A stretch of 64,000 nucleotides of DNA from Branchiostoma lanceolatum (GCF_035083965.1 NC_089724.1:16052410-16116409), one strand, 5' to 3'; counted from the stretch's first letter, positions 43,384-55,795 are shown. Numbers and translations: made by a program. The notes: a model not told the origin generated them from the sequence alone.

Positions 43384-46079
43384 TCAGTCAAGTTTGCGCA
43401 AAGGATGGTCTCTTTTCTTCAGAAACCGATAAGATTCCTCGGAATATAATTTGGACATAAACCTGGACGGTCATGTCTCTGAACCCTGCTTCCCGCCACG
43501 TGCACTGTCGCAAGTTTGATCTTTGTAGACCAGTGTCCTTTGCGGTGTCTTCACACTCAATCCCTGCCACTTTACTGTTATCATATTTAGTTAACTACGT
43601 ACACGCACCAAAATGACAAACAGACATACCGAAACAAATACTACGTACACGGAGTCAAAAACAGCAACACAAGCAATGGACAATGGATTGAAATGCTTTA
43701 GAAACACGCGATGCAAATATATTAGTAATAGTAGCTTGAAGCAGTCCAAGGGAAATGACGTCACAGCTATTGCCAGCCCACGACATAATTTACCATAATC
43801 ATATACATGAACGCTGCCATGCAGAAAGGTTTGGGGCATGCTAGATTACCACAAATAACATTGAAGACTAAAGTTGTTCTGTTTGTGGAAATTATTGTCC
43901 GATTGGCATAATAACGGCTCGTTAACGGGTGTGCAGATAGGAATGATAGATAGGAATTATTGTTTTTAACGCGGATGCTGACTCTTTGCAAGGATTTATG
44001 CAGACAATTCTGTCCAAATCTATTTATCTATATAACCTTCAAATCTATTTCAACGCATATACTGGTGTAATCATGTCGAATCATTCTTACATAAGAGAGG
44101 CAACAAAGTACGCATTTTGTGTCAAATCACTAAACATTTTCTACCACCAGTAGTAAGAACCGCAAGTAAATATACAATTCTATCGTCATTCCAATAACAC
44201 ATATTACAGCATAGGCTTGGGTAGTTGTTAAAGTTGCTTAATTTCTGAGCGCCATTCCTAAAATATCGAAAGACCTGATTATTAGGAGGCCAAGATCACC
44301 AAACCTTGACGGAGCTCGCAGGGACACATAAACACTTTAAATAGTACCAGGTAACGTTCGTCGTACGATAAGTCTTCGACACCAAAATTGAGTGGCATTC
44401 TTCGGACAGTCTGTGATTTGTCGTACAAAGTTTCGCCGTACATCTTGTGACGGAAAAGGGTGTCCGATCCTCGTCAACGATCGCTTAGATTGTCCAAAGA
44501 GGTAACCTCTCTGGATTGCCATGAGCCTACCACAAAAATGCACTAGAACAACGATGTGACCTCACGTTTATCATTACATGCTTTATTGTATATATGTGCG
44601 CGGCAAGTAGGAGGCAAATACGTTTGAACCTTGTATACAACCAAAAACGCCTAAAAGATATGTGTTGCTCCATACATACACGTAGACCATAGGGAAGCAC
44701 CGGTTTGTTTTTGTACCAACACGAGGATCAGATTAAATCTTGAACCGTGCCGTTACCAGGTGTTACGTATGTATTCGCTGTCCGCAAACCCGAGCAGCCA
44801 TCGCCATCAAACCCGCGCAAACAAGCGACAAGAACAAATGTGACTTTGTGGTACCATATATATGCTATATAATAAAGTAGGTAAATATCGGCTACGGTGC
44901 ACAGAGACATCGGGACAGTCCACCGCACAAAATTTGTGTGATACTATAAAAAGGACAAACGTTACATGACAAGCTAGAGCCTGAAACAAGTCCTAGAAAC
45001 TGTGCTATGCTTCGTTGTCGTTGTCACTTTATCAACTTTACTGGCTAACTACGCCGTGTAAAAAGAAAACTCTACAGGAAGTGTGGGCAACAAGCTTATA
45101 AGAGATCCATGACATTTGTACCATCCTTACCTGTGGCTAAATGTTGTCATCAGCGTCCGAAAATGGCGGGAAAACAAAGCCGAGATAGCAAAAAATATGG
45201 CACCTGGAGACAGGTAACAGTCCTTTGACCTTTGTCCTCAATTCTGAGTTTGTGCAACAACCGACGAAACATAATAGATTACTTATGGACTCGTCTCTGA
45301 AAAAAGGCGAGAGGGGAAGCATTGTTGGCTGTGTTGACGGAAAACTTTCTGCCAATTCGGTTATTTGCTTAAGGTGGCATCGCCCTGGAACACGACCCGA
45401 GCTCGGGCTATTCTTAAACACAAGTCAAACAAAGAAAGAGACTACCTGGTACTGTCATGGCGAGAGTCGACAACTCTTCAATTTTCTGACCGGGCGCAGG
45501 TTCTTTTCGGACAAGGAGGAATCTGGCTTTTAGTTTTCAACTACTCTCTGTCGTAATTCGTGAATTGATAGGGGAGAGTGGTCGTCTATTCTTTTATGCC
45601 CTTGGTCTTTCTGTATCTAGACATCTGAACCAGTATTTAAAAGTTCCGCATTCTGTCAAAAGGTAATCTTACTATACATGTACTAAATATGTTACCTTAC
45701 ATTACTTAACTATTGTGCCGATTTGATGACAACTTTTGTATACATATATGTACATATGGCTAAGCTGATACATTTGAGTTCTATTTTGATTATTTGCTAT
45801 TCATGTTGTATCAATATGTATTGATTAATGTTGTTTTACTTTGGCATTGGAAATGTGACCTTTGCCAAGGAACACCTGTTCCGGCATGCCTTCCACTGTG
45901 TTGGAGAAAGTTGATAAACAGATAAATGAATAAACAAGAGTTCTACGACCTCATACCTTCGCGAAATGATTTTGACCTTTATGACTGACGTATTAGGAGT
46001 GTTTTTCATCAATCAAAAATCATACCAGTTGATCCTCCTCACCCAAATAACATAAGTTGTCCAAACCTCCTTGTTATGA

Positions 46080-46740
46080 TTATGAGCTTAACAAAGAAGG
46101 TTATGCTAACATTTTTCATCAATAATGCAAATAAGCTCCTTATTAGCATAATTTGATTCAATGGTGTTCACATTTACACAACTTCTAAATGCAACAAGTA
46201 TGAAATTGCCGTTATTTACTAGTATGGAATGATAGTAGTTTCTCATGAATTATGCAAATTAGGCCTACATTTGCATAATTTCTATCTATTGACATTCCTC
46301 TCTTCCTCAGTTACAAATGTCACATATTTGAATAGTCATATCATGGAACACAGCAGGTTTTTAAAATTGCCTCATTAATTATAATCTGATTTGCATAATT
46401 ATCATCCAATCATACAAAGCATCACATAAGCTATCTACATACCAAAAATCATGACCATCCATCAAGCCCATCTCGAGTTATATTATTTTCTCATTAATTA
46501 TGTAAATGAGGTTCTCATTTGCATAGCTGATATCTATTAATATTTCTCTGTTCCTCAGTTACATATGTCACATGTTTGCGAGTCCTATCATGGAAATTGA
46601 TGAATGTATAAACTTTCCTCATTAATTATGCAAATTAGTTACTGATTTGCATAATAAGTATCCAATCATGTACATCATCGCTCAAGCTATGTACATGCAA
46701 AAAATCATGACCTTCCATCAAGCCCTTCTTGAGTTATTCC
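46080..46740. repeat. Dispersed repeat with recurrent ATTATGCAAAT motifs
   Basis: Several degenerate units of about 120-180 bp, each with an AATTATGCAAATTAG block and, a few bases later, the inverse (GATTTGCATAAT). They are separated by CTTCCTCAGTTACAAATGTC-like text. Related fragments occur near 14185, 31000, 50445, 50560 and 52225. Confidence 0.8.
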
Positions 46741-46949
46741 CTTTCAAAGTCTGAAGCAAAACCTACCCCTGCAGTTCCAAAAAAGTTGCTAGGGGGCCCA
46801 AACCTATACCACTTACTCTCTGCCCAACGAGCTATCTACCACTCAAAAATCAGTTCCATAGCATGTCCACAACACGAGATATCATAACAGGAAGTTCCGC
46901 TGCAGTACCGTAACAAGCCGATAGGGGGCCCAAAATCTAATCATTTTCA

Positions 46950-47045
46950 GGTTTCATCGAGACCTACCAACATACCAAATACCAAGACAATCCTTCCAAG
47001 AATTCTCGACTTATCGTGTTCACTAACAGACACACAGACATGCTC
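46950..47045 (-). repeat. Dispersed repeat (reverse copy)
   Basis: GAATTCTCGACTTATCGTGT followed by TCACTAACAGACACACAGAC is the reverse orientation of the family at 24955. A second reverse copy ends near 47790. Confidence 0.7.
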
Positions 47046-47639
47046 GGTATTCCCATGCTGTGGCACAGCATTAATGACTGTTCTTACTCATATAAGGCCG
47101 TGTATATCCAACTTTGGTCAAAATTTTTATGTTTCAGTCTTTTAATTGGTGTAAGGAGATATCTTTGTGGTTTGGTTTCACATGCTCCGAGTGGACTCTT
47201 CCAGGCTGGGAGTAGGTCAAAGTTGATGATTGTTTTCGTCTGTCAGCTGTTACGAGAGAACGAGCTGGTCAACTGTCTATTTTCTTTACATGATTCTAAA
47301 GTAGACAGATGTGGCTTTCTGGTGCATAAGAATTTTTGGGGCTTGCAATTAAGGTGAATCCTTTTCTGGGCCCTTGTTTTAGTGCTTTAAAGCATTACTG
47401 CCTATATGGGCAAGCTTATCTCTTGTATCTGCCCAACAGCTGGCTGATAGCCAATTTGTCCCTGGCAGTACATGTGACTGACGTTTCCTGCCTGCCTCAT
47501 GACCCCTCATGACCCCTCATGACCAACTTTGCCCCCCATGTACCCGTATCAATATCCCCTGCAGCTGAAACAATACAGCCCACACGTCGCAACCAGAACG
47601 CATAGTAAAGCATACAATTGAACACATTTTTACACTTTT

Positions 47640-47830
47640 CTCGTTAATTATGCAAAACACTTCGCCCAAAATCTAATCATCTTGAGATGTCCCACATACA
47701 CACCGACACACCAACTACGACAACAAACCATCCAGGCGTTCTCGACTTATTCTGTTCACTAACAGACACACAGACAAGCACCGTCGAATAACCTTCTCGA
47801 CGAAACCATTCGTCGCGAAGGTAATAATAA
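47640..47830 (-). repeat. Dispersed repeat (reverse copy)
   Basis: Shares GTTCTCGACTTATTCTGTTC and ACTAACAGACACACAGACAA with the copy at 46950, and ends in TTCGTCGCGAAGGTAATAAT. Confidence 0.7.
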
Positions 47831-48146
47831 ATAACCTAGAGTTAGGTATTTGTGCTACATATACTTCAGGTTTGCTATGTTAGTAAAGCGATTACGGGGT
47901 CTTTTTATAAATATGAATTGGTATTGTTTTTTTATTTGAGTTGAATGTGTGATATTTGTGTGCCGATTTGTTAAAAAGAGATAGAACGCTAGAGACCAAA
48001 AAAAAACACCCCTCCCAATAAAATGGTATGGCGACCCTGTGACGTCTTAATTCAAGATGGCGGCCACGTCAAATGCCAACGGATCCAATTAAGGTTTTGC
48101 TACGCAAACCTGTAATAAAATACAAGTGAGACACTAGTTTCTGTCA

Positions 48147-48267
48147 TCTCCAAGCAGATGTTGGGGAGGCTACGCTTTCCTACATGTCCTTCTCTGTGTC
48201 AAAGTGCCTCCTTTTCTTGGAGAATAGAAAACGTAACAAGTTAGCCTCCCCAACATCTGCTTGGCTG
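48147..48267. mobile_element. Foldback element with TCTCCAAGCAGA end
   Basis: CCAAGCAGATGTTGGGGAGG (48150 onward) is matched perfectly over 22 bp by its inverse at 48243-48264. About 70 bp lie between. It shares its terminus with the elements at 51919 and 54847. Confidence 0.75.
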
Positions 48268-48514
48268 AGGAGTTTTGCGTTCGTGACGTCACGATTCAAA
48301 ATGGCGCACTTCTCCGGCTGTTGTTGCCACGAGTAGCGAGTAGAGAGTTCCTCGGCACGATAGGAACTGTACGTTTTCCCCTACTGAATACCTCTCATCG
48401 GGTCAGTAAAGAGTCGGGGCTTGATCTCAAGACGAACCTGACTCCAAACCCACTCCTCGTGTAACATCAGGAAGAATCGAAGAAGAAGTAGTACTTCACG
48501 ACCACGTAAACATC
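48268..48514 (+). other. Presumed retroposon 5' leader before the chimeric gene
   Basis: GC-balanced sequence with a CAAAATGGCGCACTTCTCCG block and AGAAGAATCGAAGAAGAAG-like purine runs leading to the ATG at 48515. By position it may be the 5' UTR of the retroposon that supplied the coiled-coil ORF. Confidence 0.35.
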
Positions 48515-49744
48515 ATGGCGAAAAGAAACCGGAATGGTCTGGATGAAGACGTTGTCACCATGTCGACGGTAAGAGAACTTCTTGAGAACCAGAAGAAGGA
48601 GTTCACCGGCCTCATGGAGCTTCAGGAGAGGAACTTCAAGTCCTTCATCGAAACGGTCACGGTGACAACCAACAGGAGACTTGATGACCTCATCCGCGAG
48701 GTTCAGGACGTCAAGGGGCGCCTGCAGTACTCAGAGAGAGAGATAGGGGGCACGAAAATAGCATTCCAACAACAGGAGGAGAAAATCACTGGAATTGAGT
48801 CAAAAATTGCTAAACTCAGATCCAACAAGGATGAAAATAGCCACATGTTGCAACTTTTTGTGAAAGGACAAGATGGAAAAAAAACAACCACTCTTATGAT
48901 CTGCAAGGTATTTGTTTATCAACTCCTCGGATACCTCAAGTCAAGCATATAACATTAGATTGACAATAGTATGTACTCTACAGTAACAGTTAGGTGTAAA
49001 CTGTATGTCAGGTTATTGCTGCATTTTGCCACCTTGTCTGCTAAATGATCACACATGCAACATTGTATTGTACATATCTTACAAATGATTGCATCATTAA
49101 GACTAGCCCCCTGCTGCATGCACAAATGTGTGGCCCAACAAGGGCTAAAGCAACAGTCCATTACATTGTATTGGCACAATATCATGTGGTATTGAAAGCA
49201 AAGTGCAGGTTGGATTCAACTTGAAGAATGGGGGGTTATGTCTTCGGGAGTGTCTGTGTGAGTTTTTGTGTCTGTTTGTGAACACGATACTAGTAACTCA
49301 AGAATGTCCGGGTCGATTGTCTTCATTTTTTGGTATGTGGGTAGGTCTCAATGGGACCTTTAATTAAACGTTTAAATGATAAGATTTGGGGCCCTCTAGC
49401 AGGCTAGGTATGATACTACAGCGGTGCTTTGTATCTTTTCCTTTGAAGATAGTATGGAGCAGTAGACAAACAAATGACATATCAATAAGTTAGGGCTCTC
49501 TAGTTCTTGATATTGTGATGTTTCATGATCATCATACTCATACATATCTCCTTTCCAGGATGCTACGGTGGACCAACTATACAGGAGGGTCAGACATGCA
49601 CAAGGGAACGAACTACCTCTTAATAGAATGCGGATCTTGCACGAAGGCCGGCAAGTGCAGTATGGCTGTGAGAAATATCTGTCTGACTATGATGTAGGAA
49701 ATGAGTCTACACTTTTTGTTATCCAAAAAATTGTCGGTGACTGA
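48515..49744 (+). CDS. Retroposon ORF1-like coiled coil fused to a ubiquitin-like domain
   Basis: Exon 1 is 48515-48907 (131 codons, phase 0, donor AAG|GTATTT) and exon 2 is 49559-49744 (acceptor CTCCTTTCCAG), giving 192 residues. Residues 1 to about 108 are basic, then a long coiled coil (STVRELLENQKKEF, TTNRRLDDLIREVQDVKGRL, QQQEEKI) of the type found in ORF1 of animal LINEs. Residues about 111-192 align along their whole length with ubiquitin: LQLFVKGQDGKK, DATVDQLYRRV, RMRILHEGRQVQ, then LSDYDVGNESTLFVIQ. The C-terminus is KIVGD, so the diglycine for conjugation is absent. The positions of ubiquitin Lys48 and Lys63 are Arg and Asn. It should act as a fixed ubiquitin-like interaction module carried on an oligomerising coiled coil. 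Met111 (ATG at 48845) could be the original start of the ubiquitin-like gene. Whether the whole protein is made is unproven. Confidence 0.75.
49215..49440 (+). repeat. Dispersed repeat in the intron of the chimeric gene
   Basis: TGTCTGTTTGTGAACACGAT followed by ACTCAAGAATGTCCGGG and GGTATGTGGGTAGGTCTC, a plus-orientation copy of the family at 24955. Confidence 0.75.
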
Positions 49745-51083
49745 GACAGTGACTTCTTCAGGAACATATAACATTACCGCTGGAATTCTATATCAAGGTC
49801 GAATAGTATATATGTGACAATTTCAAGCTGGTGGAATTATAAGATGTCACCTTTCTTCTATGACTCTGTGTCAAGTGTTGACTGAGCTTTGTAATGGTAA
49901 CCAACGTCTAGGAAACAAATACAACTGTACATGCATGTAGTATGTAGTATTTTTGTGTTCTTTTATAATAGTTCTTTTATAATCCTTTCTTTTAATATAG
50001 TGAAAATGACAGAGAGAAGTAGAGATGATTAACCTTTAAAGTTAACATTTGGAGTCCCCATGGACCCCAGCAATACTAATATTGTAGTATTTTCAATGAT
50101 ACCTGAGTTTTTATGTCTACAATTTTAGATAGTTGGTACCCATTGGGTTGTCCACACACTATACATATATATCATTGTTTTTTTAAAACTACAAATTAAT
50201 GTACCACAATTTGCCGTAGTATGATCTGCAACTTGCATGTTACAACTAACAAGGATGAAATTCCTATCATTTATATATGTATACTATCACAAAGGATTAT
50301 GAAATGCATACTTTTTAAACTATGTGAACAAGCTCCTACTAGTAATCACATGGTGTCTACCAGTTGTGTGCCCCTCTCACTAGATCAAATGTCACAAATT
50401 TGAAATTCCTATCCTTGCAGAGAACTTTACACCACTCCTTTGTTAATCATGCAAATGACGTCCTAATCTGCACGAATTAATTATGTTTGCCTTAACCTAG
50501 CAGTAATACATGTATGTAGCAATAGGGTATTATAGCACTAATTGTTATGTGATTTATTATGCAAATAAGGTACTTATTGTAGACTTATATCTATCAATTG
50601 TTCCTCCCCTTGCAAGTTATGTATGTCAAAAGTTTGACATTAGATATAAAGAAATCACAAATGTTTTTCTTTAATCCTGTCAATCTAGTATCTTTCGTGT
50701 TTTTGTTTTGCATTTTAATAGTAGCAAATAAAGGCCCTGACTTGACCTTAATTTTGTATGTGTCTACCTGAGTCCCATACCAACGAAAATCATGAAAGTG
50801 TATGTTTTCATTTTTAAGCATACTGCAATACCTGTAGTTCAAAAGAAGGGCACTAGAGGGCCATTAAATGACTGTAAACCATACAATTGCAATACGTAAA
50901 AAGACAATTTCAATATCTATGAAATTCATTGAGCGACCTGTCAAATGTTTGGTCACAGCCTCTAGTGAACGTTCGCTCTTAATTTCTCCACAAGTTGTAT
51001 AACGCATGTCCTTAATTTCGCACCAACAATTGTTAATTACCCTCTAGTGAAAAGATTGTGAATGACCATGGAACGTTCGCTCC
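49745..51083. other. Intergenic, repeat fragments only
   Basis: AT-rich unique sequence, then fragments of the ATTATGCAAAT repeat at about 50430-50660 and further repeat-like text to 50950. No gene is supported. Confidence 0.5.
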
Positions 51084-51486
51084 TAATTCCGTGGCATCGT
51101 GTGGCCTAATGGATAGAACATTCGACTGTCAAACAAGGGGACCCGAGTTCGAACCCGGCCTGCCCCCAGACATGTCTGAACATGCGCCCCGACGTTGTGC
51201 CCTTGGGAGAGGCACTTAACACGACTTTGTAAATGAGTACGCAGCTCATCTAGTGTTAGGGACGTCCCTCGGATAGGACGTTAAATGGAGGTCCCGTGTT
51301 TGGGGAGAGCCACACCCCGCGCACATAAAAGAACCCACCACACATTTCGAAAAAGAGTAAGGGCATGCCCCGGTGTGCGATGGTCCAAACCTTACAGTCT
51401 GGACTGGTTTGACATCTTGAAAAGGTGATAGGTCACCTGTTATGTCAAACCTTCAACAAATGTGGTAAATCTGAATAAATAAATAC
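51084..51486 (+). mobile_element. tRNA-derived SINE
   Basis: The head resembles a tRNA with an A box (TGGCCTAATGG) and a B box (GAGTTCGAACC). It is followed by a conserved-looking body (TTGTGCCCTTGGGAGAGGCA, GAGGTCCCGTGTTTGGGGAG, AAAGAACCCACCACAC) and an AATAAATAAATA tail. RNA polymerase III transcription is expected from the boxes. It is not a functional tRNA gene. A related copy lies at 63045. Confidence 0.8.
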
Positions 51487-51918
51487 AAAAGAAATAATAA
51501 CTAGAGTTCCACGAACACATTATCTTCGCCAAATAATCAAGGCTTATAATGGAGAGTGATTAATATTTACATGCTTATCACCCCCTGCAAATTTGATCAT
51601 GCACCATACCATTTGGAAGTTATGATGGGGCGAATGAGTCCAGTCTAGAAAGGGTTAAAAATCATTCGGTGGTACAGGACTTGTATATGTGTCTAGTATA
51701 TACGTTATAACTGGTCATGAAAAAATATGAGTATGTTGATATCATATGGGCCACAAAGGTTCGATATTGCAGTTTTGTAAGTTGAAAGTGATGATGAAAT
51801 GACACAGTCAATATATATGAATAGAATAAATCTTTATTCCATATCATACACATCTTGAAAGACATGGTACATGTGACTTTTCCGCACCTAGCAGTGGTGC
51901 AGTTTTGGTGCAGTGTAC

Positions 51919-52082
51919 TCTCCAAGCAGAGGAGTGGGTCTGGCTGGTTTTTGACGTGTTTTTAGGTGTTTTTGCCAGGCTTTCTATTTTGTCCTCTTTT
52001 AGTTTTGTCGCCAACCGTGTTGAACAAAATGCCTGAACTGAACACGTTAAAAAGCAGCTGGACCCACACCTCTGCTTGGAGA
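51919..52082. mobile_element. Foldback element with TCTCCAAGCAGA ends
   Basis: The left end TCTCCAAGCAGAGGAGTGGG and right end CCCACACCTCTGCTTGGAGA match as imperfect inverted repeats of about 34 bp, 164 bp in total. Confidence 0.8.
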
Positions 52083-52199
52083 AAAGTGGGTGCCTCATCT
52101 GTTTATTTATTTGACCTACATGTATGTTTATGCAAGGCCATCTGTTTACATGACCTGACACTGTCAATCAATGACACTGTCCCATGTCCCATAATGAAA

Positions 52200-52980
52200 T
52201 GCAGTGGGTTAACAAACTTTCCTAACTAATTATGCTAATAAGCTTCTGATTTGCATAATTAGTCATTGATTATGTTAAGTACCATCTGAGCTCTCTATAT
52301 ACCAAACATCACGACGATCTGTCGATCCCTTCTCAAGTTATTCATGTCCGAATGTAAAAAAAACACCCACTGCAGTTCTAAACAAGCCACTAGGGGGCCC
52401 AAATTTACAGAACTTACTTTCTGTGGCATGAACTATCTACCACACAAAAATCATGACCATAGCACTTTCAGAAAATATGCCCCTAAATTTTTAAGCTCCG
52501 CTGCAGTACCTTAGGTACCCACTAGAAGGCCCATTATCGAACTTGACCTTCCTTTCTGTAAACCCTACCCATCCACTAAATATCATACAGATCCATCAAC
52601 AGCTTCTCGAGTTATGCTGGCGACATACAAATACACATCCACTGACAAAGCCCGCTGCAGTACCGACGGAAAATGCCAGGGGAACCATTTTTGAGCTTGA
52701 CCTCCATTTTTACAACATCTACACACCCGCAAAAGATCATGAAGATCCATTAACGTTTCCGTCACTTTTTTGCCTATATACAAGCACAAAAGAATTCAAA
52801 GTCCGCTGCAGTAGTGTTGAAAAACGTAAGGTGAACCATTTTCGAACTTGACCTTCCTTTGCACAACCACTACACACCTATCTAAAATCATAAAGATTCA
52901 TTGAAGCTCTCCTGACATACATACGGACCCACCCAACAGATGTTTCAACCGAAAACATAATTAATTCCTTTACACGTTGT
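52200..52980. repeat. Dispersed repeat array with CTGCAGTACC blocks
   Basis: Starts with an AATTATGCTAATAAGCTTCTGATTTGCATAATT-type pair. It continues with three to five degenerate units, each containing CGCTGCAGTACC, a GGGCCC- or GGAACC-like block, TCGAACTTGACCTTCCTTT and ATCATGAAGATCCATT. ORFs across it are not credible genes. Confidence 0.7.
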
Positions 52981-53494
52981 ATAACACGTGTCCTTAATTT
53001 CGCACCAAAAATTATCAATCAATCAAGATAGCGTATACGTAAGCTACCTTTCTTCACACCGCTCATTTCTCGTCAAGGCCATCAGAGTCTACATCCCTCA
53101 GATAAAGATAACCTCATCAACACTGCAAAAGTGCAGGGATTTTCGTGTGGCAAACTATATCTCTACAGATAGACGATGAATGAAGACCTTTATTGTACAT
53201 TTTTGCCCCACTGGGCCATATACATATTCACGTGCATATATAAACATCTAGTATACTCTTCTACTTTCGACTTCCTCTCGCTTCTTGGTAATTGTATAGA
53301 TGTAGGAGGCTGTATAATTAGTTAGAGTTGGTTTATCGAAGGCTATACGAAATATAAGATTCTCTTTACTATTCAAGTATCTTAAGAGACTTACACATAC
53401 CCGAAAAGAATTACAATGGCAACAACAACAAAATATAAAAACAGCGCGACGTAAAAAAAAAACAATAACAAACTGTAGTACTTACAATCTAGAA

Positions 53495-53705
53495 ATGTTC
53501 GCGATGGTTTATAATTTTCGCGGCGACTTTTCCACCGCAAATTTAAGACACCGCGAATATCCATTCCCAATGTACTCATAATCTTATAACAACCGTACTA
53601 CAGTGTCGGTTCTACTGCAAACTTAAAGCTCCGCAAAAGTCACATCTTCCTTCCTACTGCGAAATCAAACCCCCGCAATAAGATAAACGAACATACAGTA
53701 TCCTA
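53495..53705. repeat. Dispersed CGCGG/CCGCAA-rich repeat
   Basis: Contains TTTTCGCGGCGACTTTTCCA, CCGCAAATTTAAGACACCGC and AACATACAGTA. A shorter relative is at about 58310-58390 (TATTCGCGGCGTCATGATTT, GTTTACAGTA), so this is a repeat family. Confidence 0.6.
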
Positions 53706-53950
53706 TATATGGCCTATGCGCTGTACGTTACTCCTTGTCGCTCGTCACGTTGTATCCCACATGTGTCCTATATTTCGGTCCGTAATGAATTGCTATTCAA
53801 TCAGGAGATAACCTTGCGTCACGGCAAATTGTGTACGTCTCAAGGATAGCTAATGATACATATAAATGTATTACCACCATGGTGATTATGGAACCGGCAA
53901 AGTATTGTAATCTTATTATACGTCGCGTCTGATATTTATGATTATGAGAT

Positions 53951-53958
53951 TATAAAAG
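53951..53958 (+). promoter_or_regulatory. TATA box candidate
   Basis: TATAAAAG in AGATTATAAAAGCAGC, a strong TATA match. It has no proven gene, but a donor-like site at 54394 follows. Confidence 0.3.
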
Positions 53959-54846
53959 CAGCAAGCAAGGCAGCAAGAACTGACGCATATTGCTGAACCC
54001 TGCTTCACATTTTGATTGGTACGGAACGGCAAAAAAGGAGTTGAGTTATGCATTATTCAAACTTCGTATGGGTGTTTTCGTCGAAAAGAAACGTAGAGAG
54101 AAAATGAATTTGAAGATTGGAATCCCTAACTAAATATATATATATTTAGATGTGTAGCAGTAGAGGATCATCCGTAAATTTTGTACTTTTGTCTCCACGC
54201 CGCGGCTAATCTTATTCAGAAAATGAAATTACCAAACCATCATTTCTATGAAATTATTTAACGCGATGATCAAGAGCTTTATCTACCCACGCACTGTGGC
54301 TTCAATAAATGCCGTTCTACCGAAATCTTGATTCAGACTGAGTGGTGAAGACTTCAGCGGAAGAAGAGTTCTTTTCACAAGTCTATTTCACAGGTACGTT
54401 GTATTTCATGTAAGTGCCAAACCAAACCCACAATCATAAAAGCGTATTTATCCCTTCTTTACTTCAGTTATTCTTATTTCATCCTGCAACAAAACACATG
54501 TGTAGTTCTAAACAAGGCCGCTAGGGAGCCAAGACTTTTATCTGTTCTTCCAAATTAAAACAATTTCTACGTTCGTGAACAGTTTCTTCGTGCTTGTAAG
54601 TCACTGGATAACAGACGGTCACCGAAACGTCGGTATTGAATAAAAACACTCGGTTGTTTACGAATAACTTTGGATTCCAATGTCTGTATGTTGGCGCAAT
54701 GATATTCAGGTTGTTGCTTGTGACCTCACAAGTTGTTCTCTATAGAACTTCTGTAATGCGCGTCATAGAGGGATCTCAATATGTACCTGCTTGAATTCAG
54801 TGAATGTTCAGACGTACGTTTCAGTCTGACCGAGAAATCTTTCTAA

Positions 54847-55004
54847 TCTCCAAGCAGATCTCCACGGCGCTAAAATCGTACAAGCTAGCCAGAGAAGCTC
54901 CAGTCAGCCAGGGACGTTGTCGGGCACCGTCGGGTTGCAATAAAAACTCCTTCTGCCAGTTGGATAGTTTTACGGTCTTTGCAACCGTTGGGTCTGCTTG
55001 GAGA
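54847..55004. mobile_element. Foldback element with TCTCCAAGCAGA ends
   Basis: TCTCCAAGCAGATC at the left is matched by GGTCTGCTTGGAGA at the right. Inner arms match weakly. The element is 158 bp and of the same family as those at 48147 and 51919. Confidence 0.75.
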
Positions 55005-55795
55005 CTAAAAAGTTTCGTCCAAATGATGATATACTAGGGTGAACTCCGTTTAAGAAATTTTCTTTAATCTGTAGTTAGACATCTCAAGTCAGTTTTGTAA
55101 AACAGTGAGAATCTTTTCCCTTAACTGTCTATATATTCTTGCCATTGTGTTTGAAGTAATGAAGACAACAGCAGTTGACGTACTATTGCCGTTTACTGTT
55201 TAACGTAAAGATGTACAATCCGCAAAGGGCCGGGAATAGAATACATTGAACCGTTTGTGAACCCTATCCCCCGATGCCGTGTGCTTAGCCCAGGCTTCAA
55301 TCCCCCAATGCCTAAGTAGACCAGGCAATATCCGGTCTTTTATCTCATCAAAGAGGACATTGCCTTTATTCTTGATTGCTCTTCCTCTACTAGTCATTAC
55401 AAAGGATTAAAGACCAAAGGCCACAAAGACTTCACCCACTGAAAAAACAACTCGCCTTTTCTCATCTCAGAAGAAGCAGCCTTCATCTTATTTCAGACGA
55501 TAACTTCAAACACGTTGAGTCGGATCCGATAGTGTGCTCCAATTGCTAATCTTGAAAGATGGTTCTCAGTCAGAAAACAATCCGTCCTGGCCTGAGAGGA
55601 AAGCTATCCTTTTTAATGTATTAGCATTTCAGCCACAGGCTTTGAATCCGCTTTCATAATATGACTCCAAAGCTGTCCATGGAGAGTTTGTCTATAGTAA
55701 CCATGCCAATGTCTCTCTCTCTGTCTGGTGATGTCTTTTGAAACATTGACGTGGTAGCCAATCGCAATGAGTGTCTCTTGAGACAATCGCGTGAA

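Larger units (their letters stand above)
43384..48146. other. Long repeat-rich stretch without a supported gene
   Basis: The right half (about 46000-47850) is dispersed repeats. A possible first exon at 45163-45213 (MAGKQSRDSKKYGTWRQ, donor GTAACA, good start context) and ORFs at 45225-45556 and 47016-47357 have no recognisable partner or domain. A 12-bp CCTCATGACCC-type triplet repeat lies near 47496-47524. Confidence 0.45.

Noticed and set aside
45225..45556. Two overlapping ORFs that might be a gene after the ATG exon at 45163
   Set aside because: The two frames conflict, and neither has a recognisable domain or a clear acceptor.
47016..47357. 113-codon ORF
   Set aside because: Its 5' end is the tail of a dispersed repeat and the rest has no family resemblance.
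51084..51156. A functional tRNA gene
   Set aside because: A and B boxes are present, but the sequence continues into a SINE body with an AATAAA tail. The cloverleaf is imperfect.
55200..55397. Minus ORF resembling retroposon coding text
   Set aside because: Too short and lacking reverse transcriptase or endonuclease motifs.
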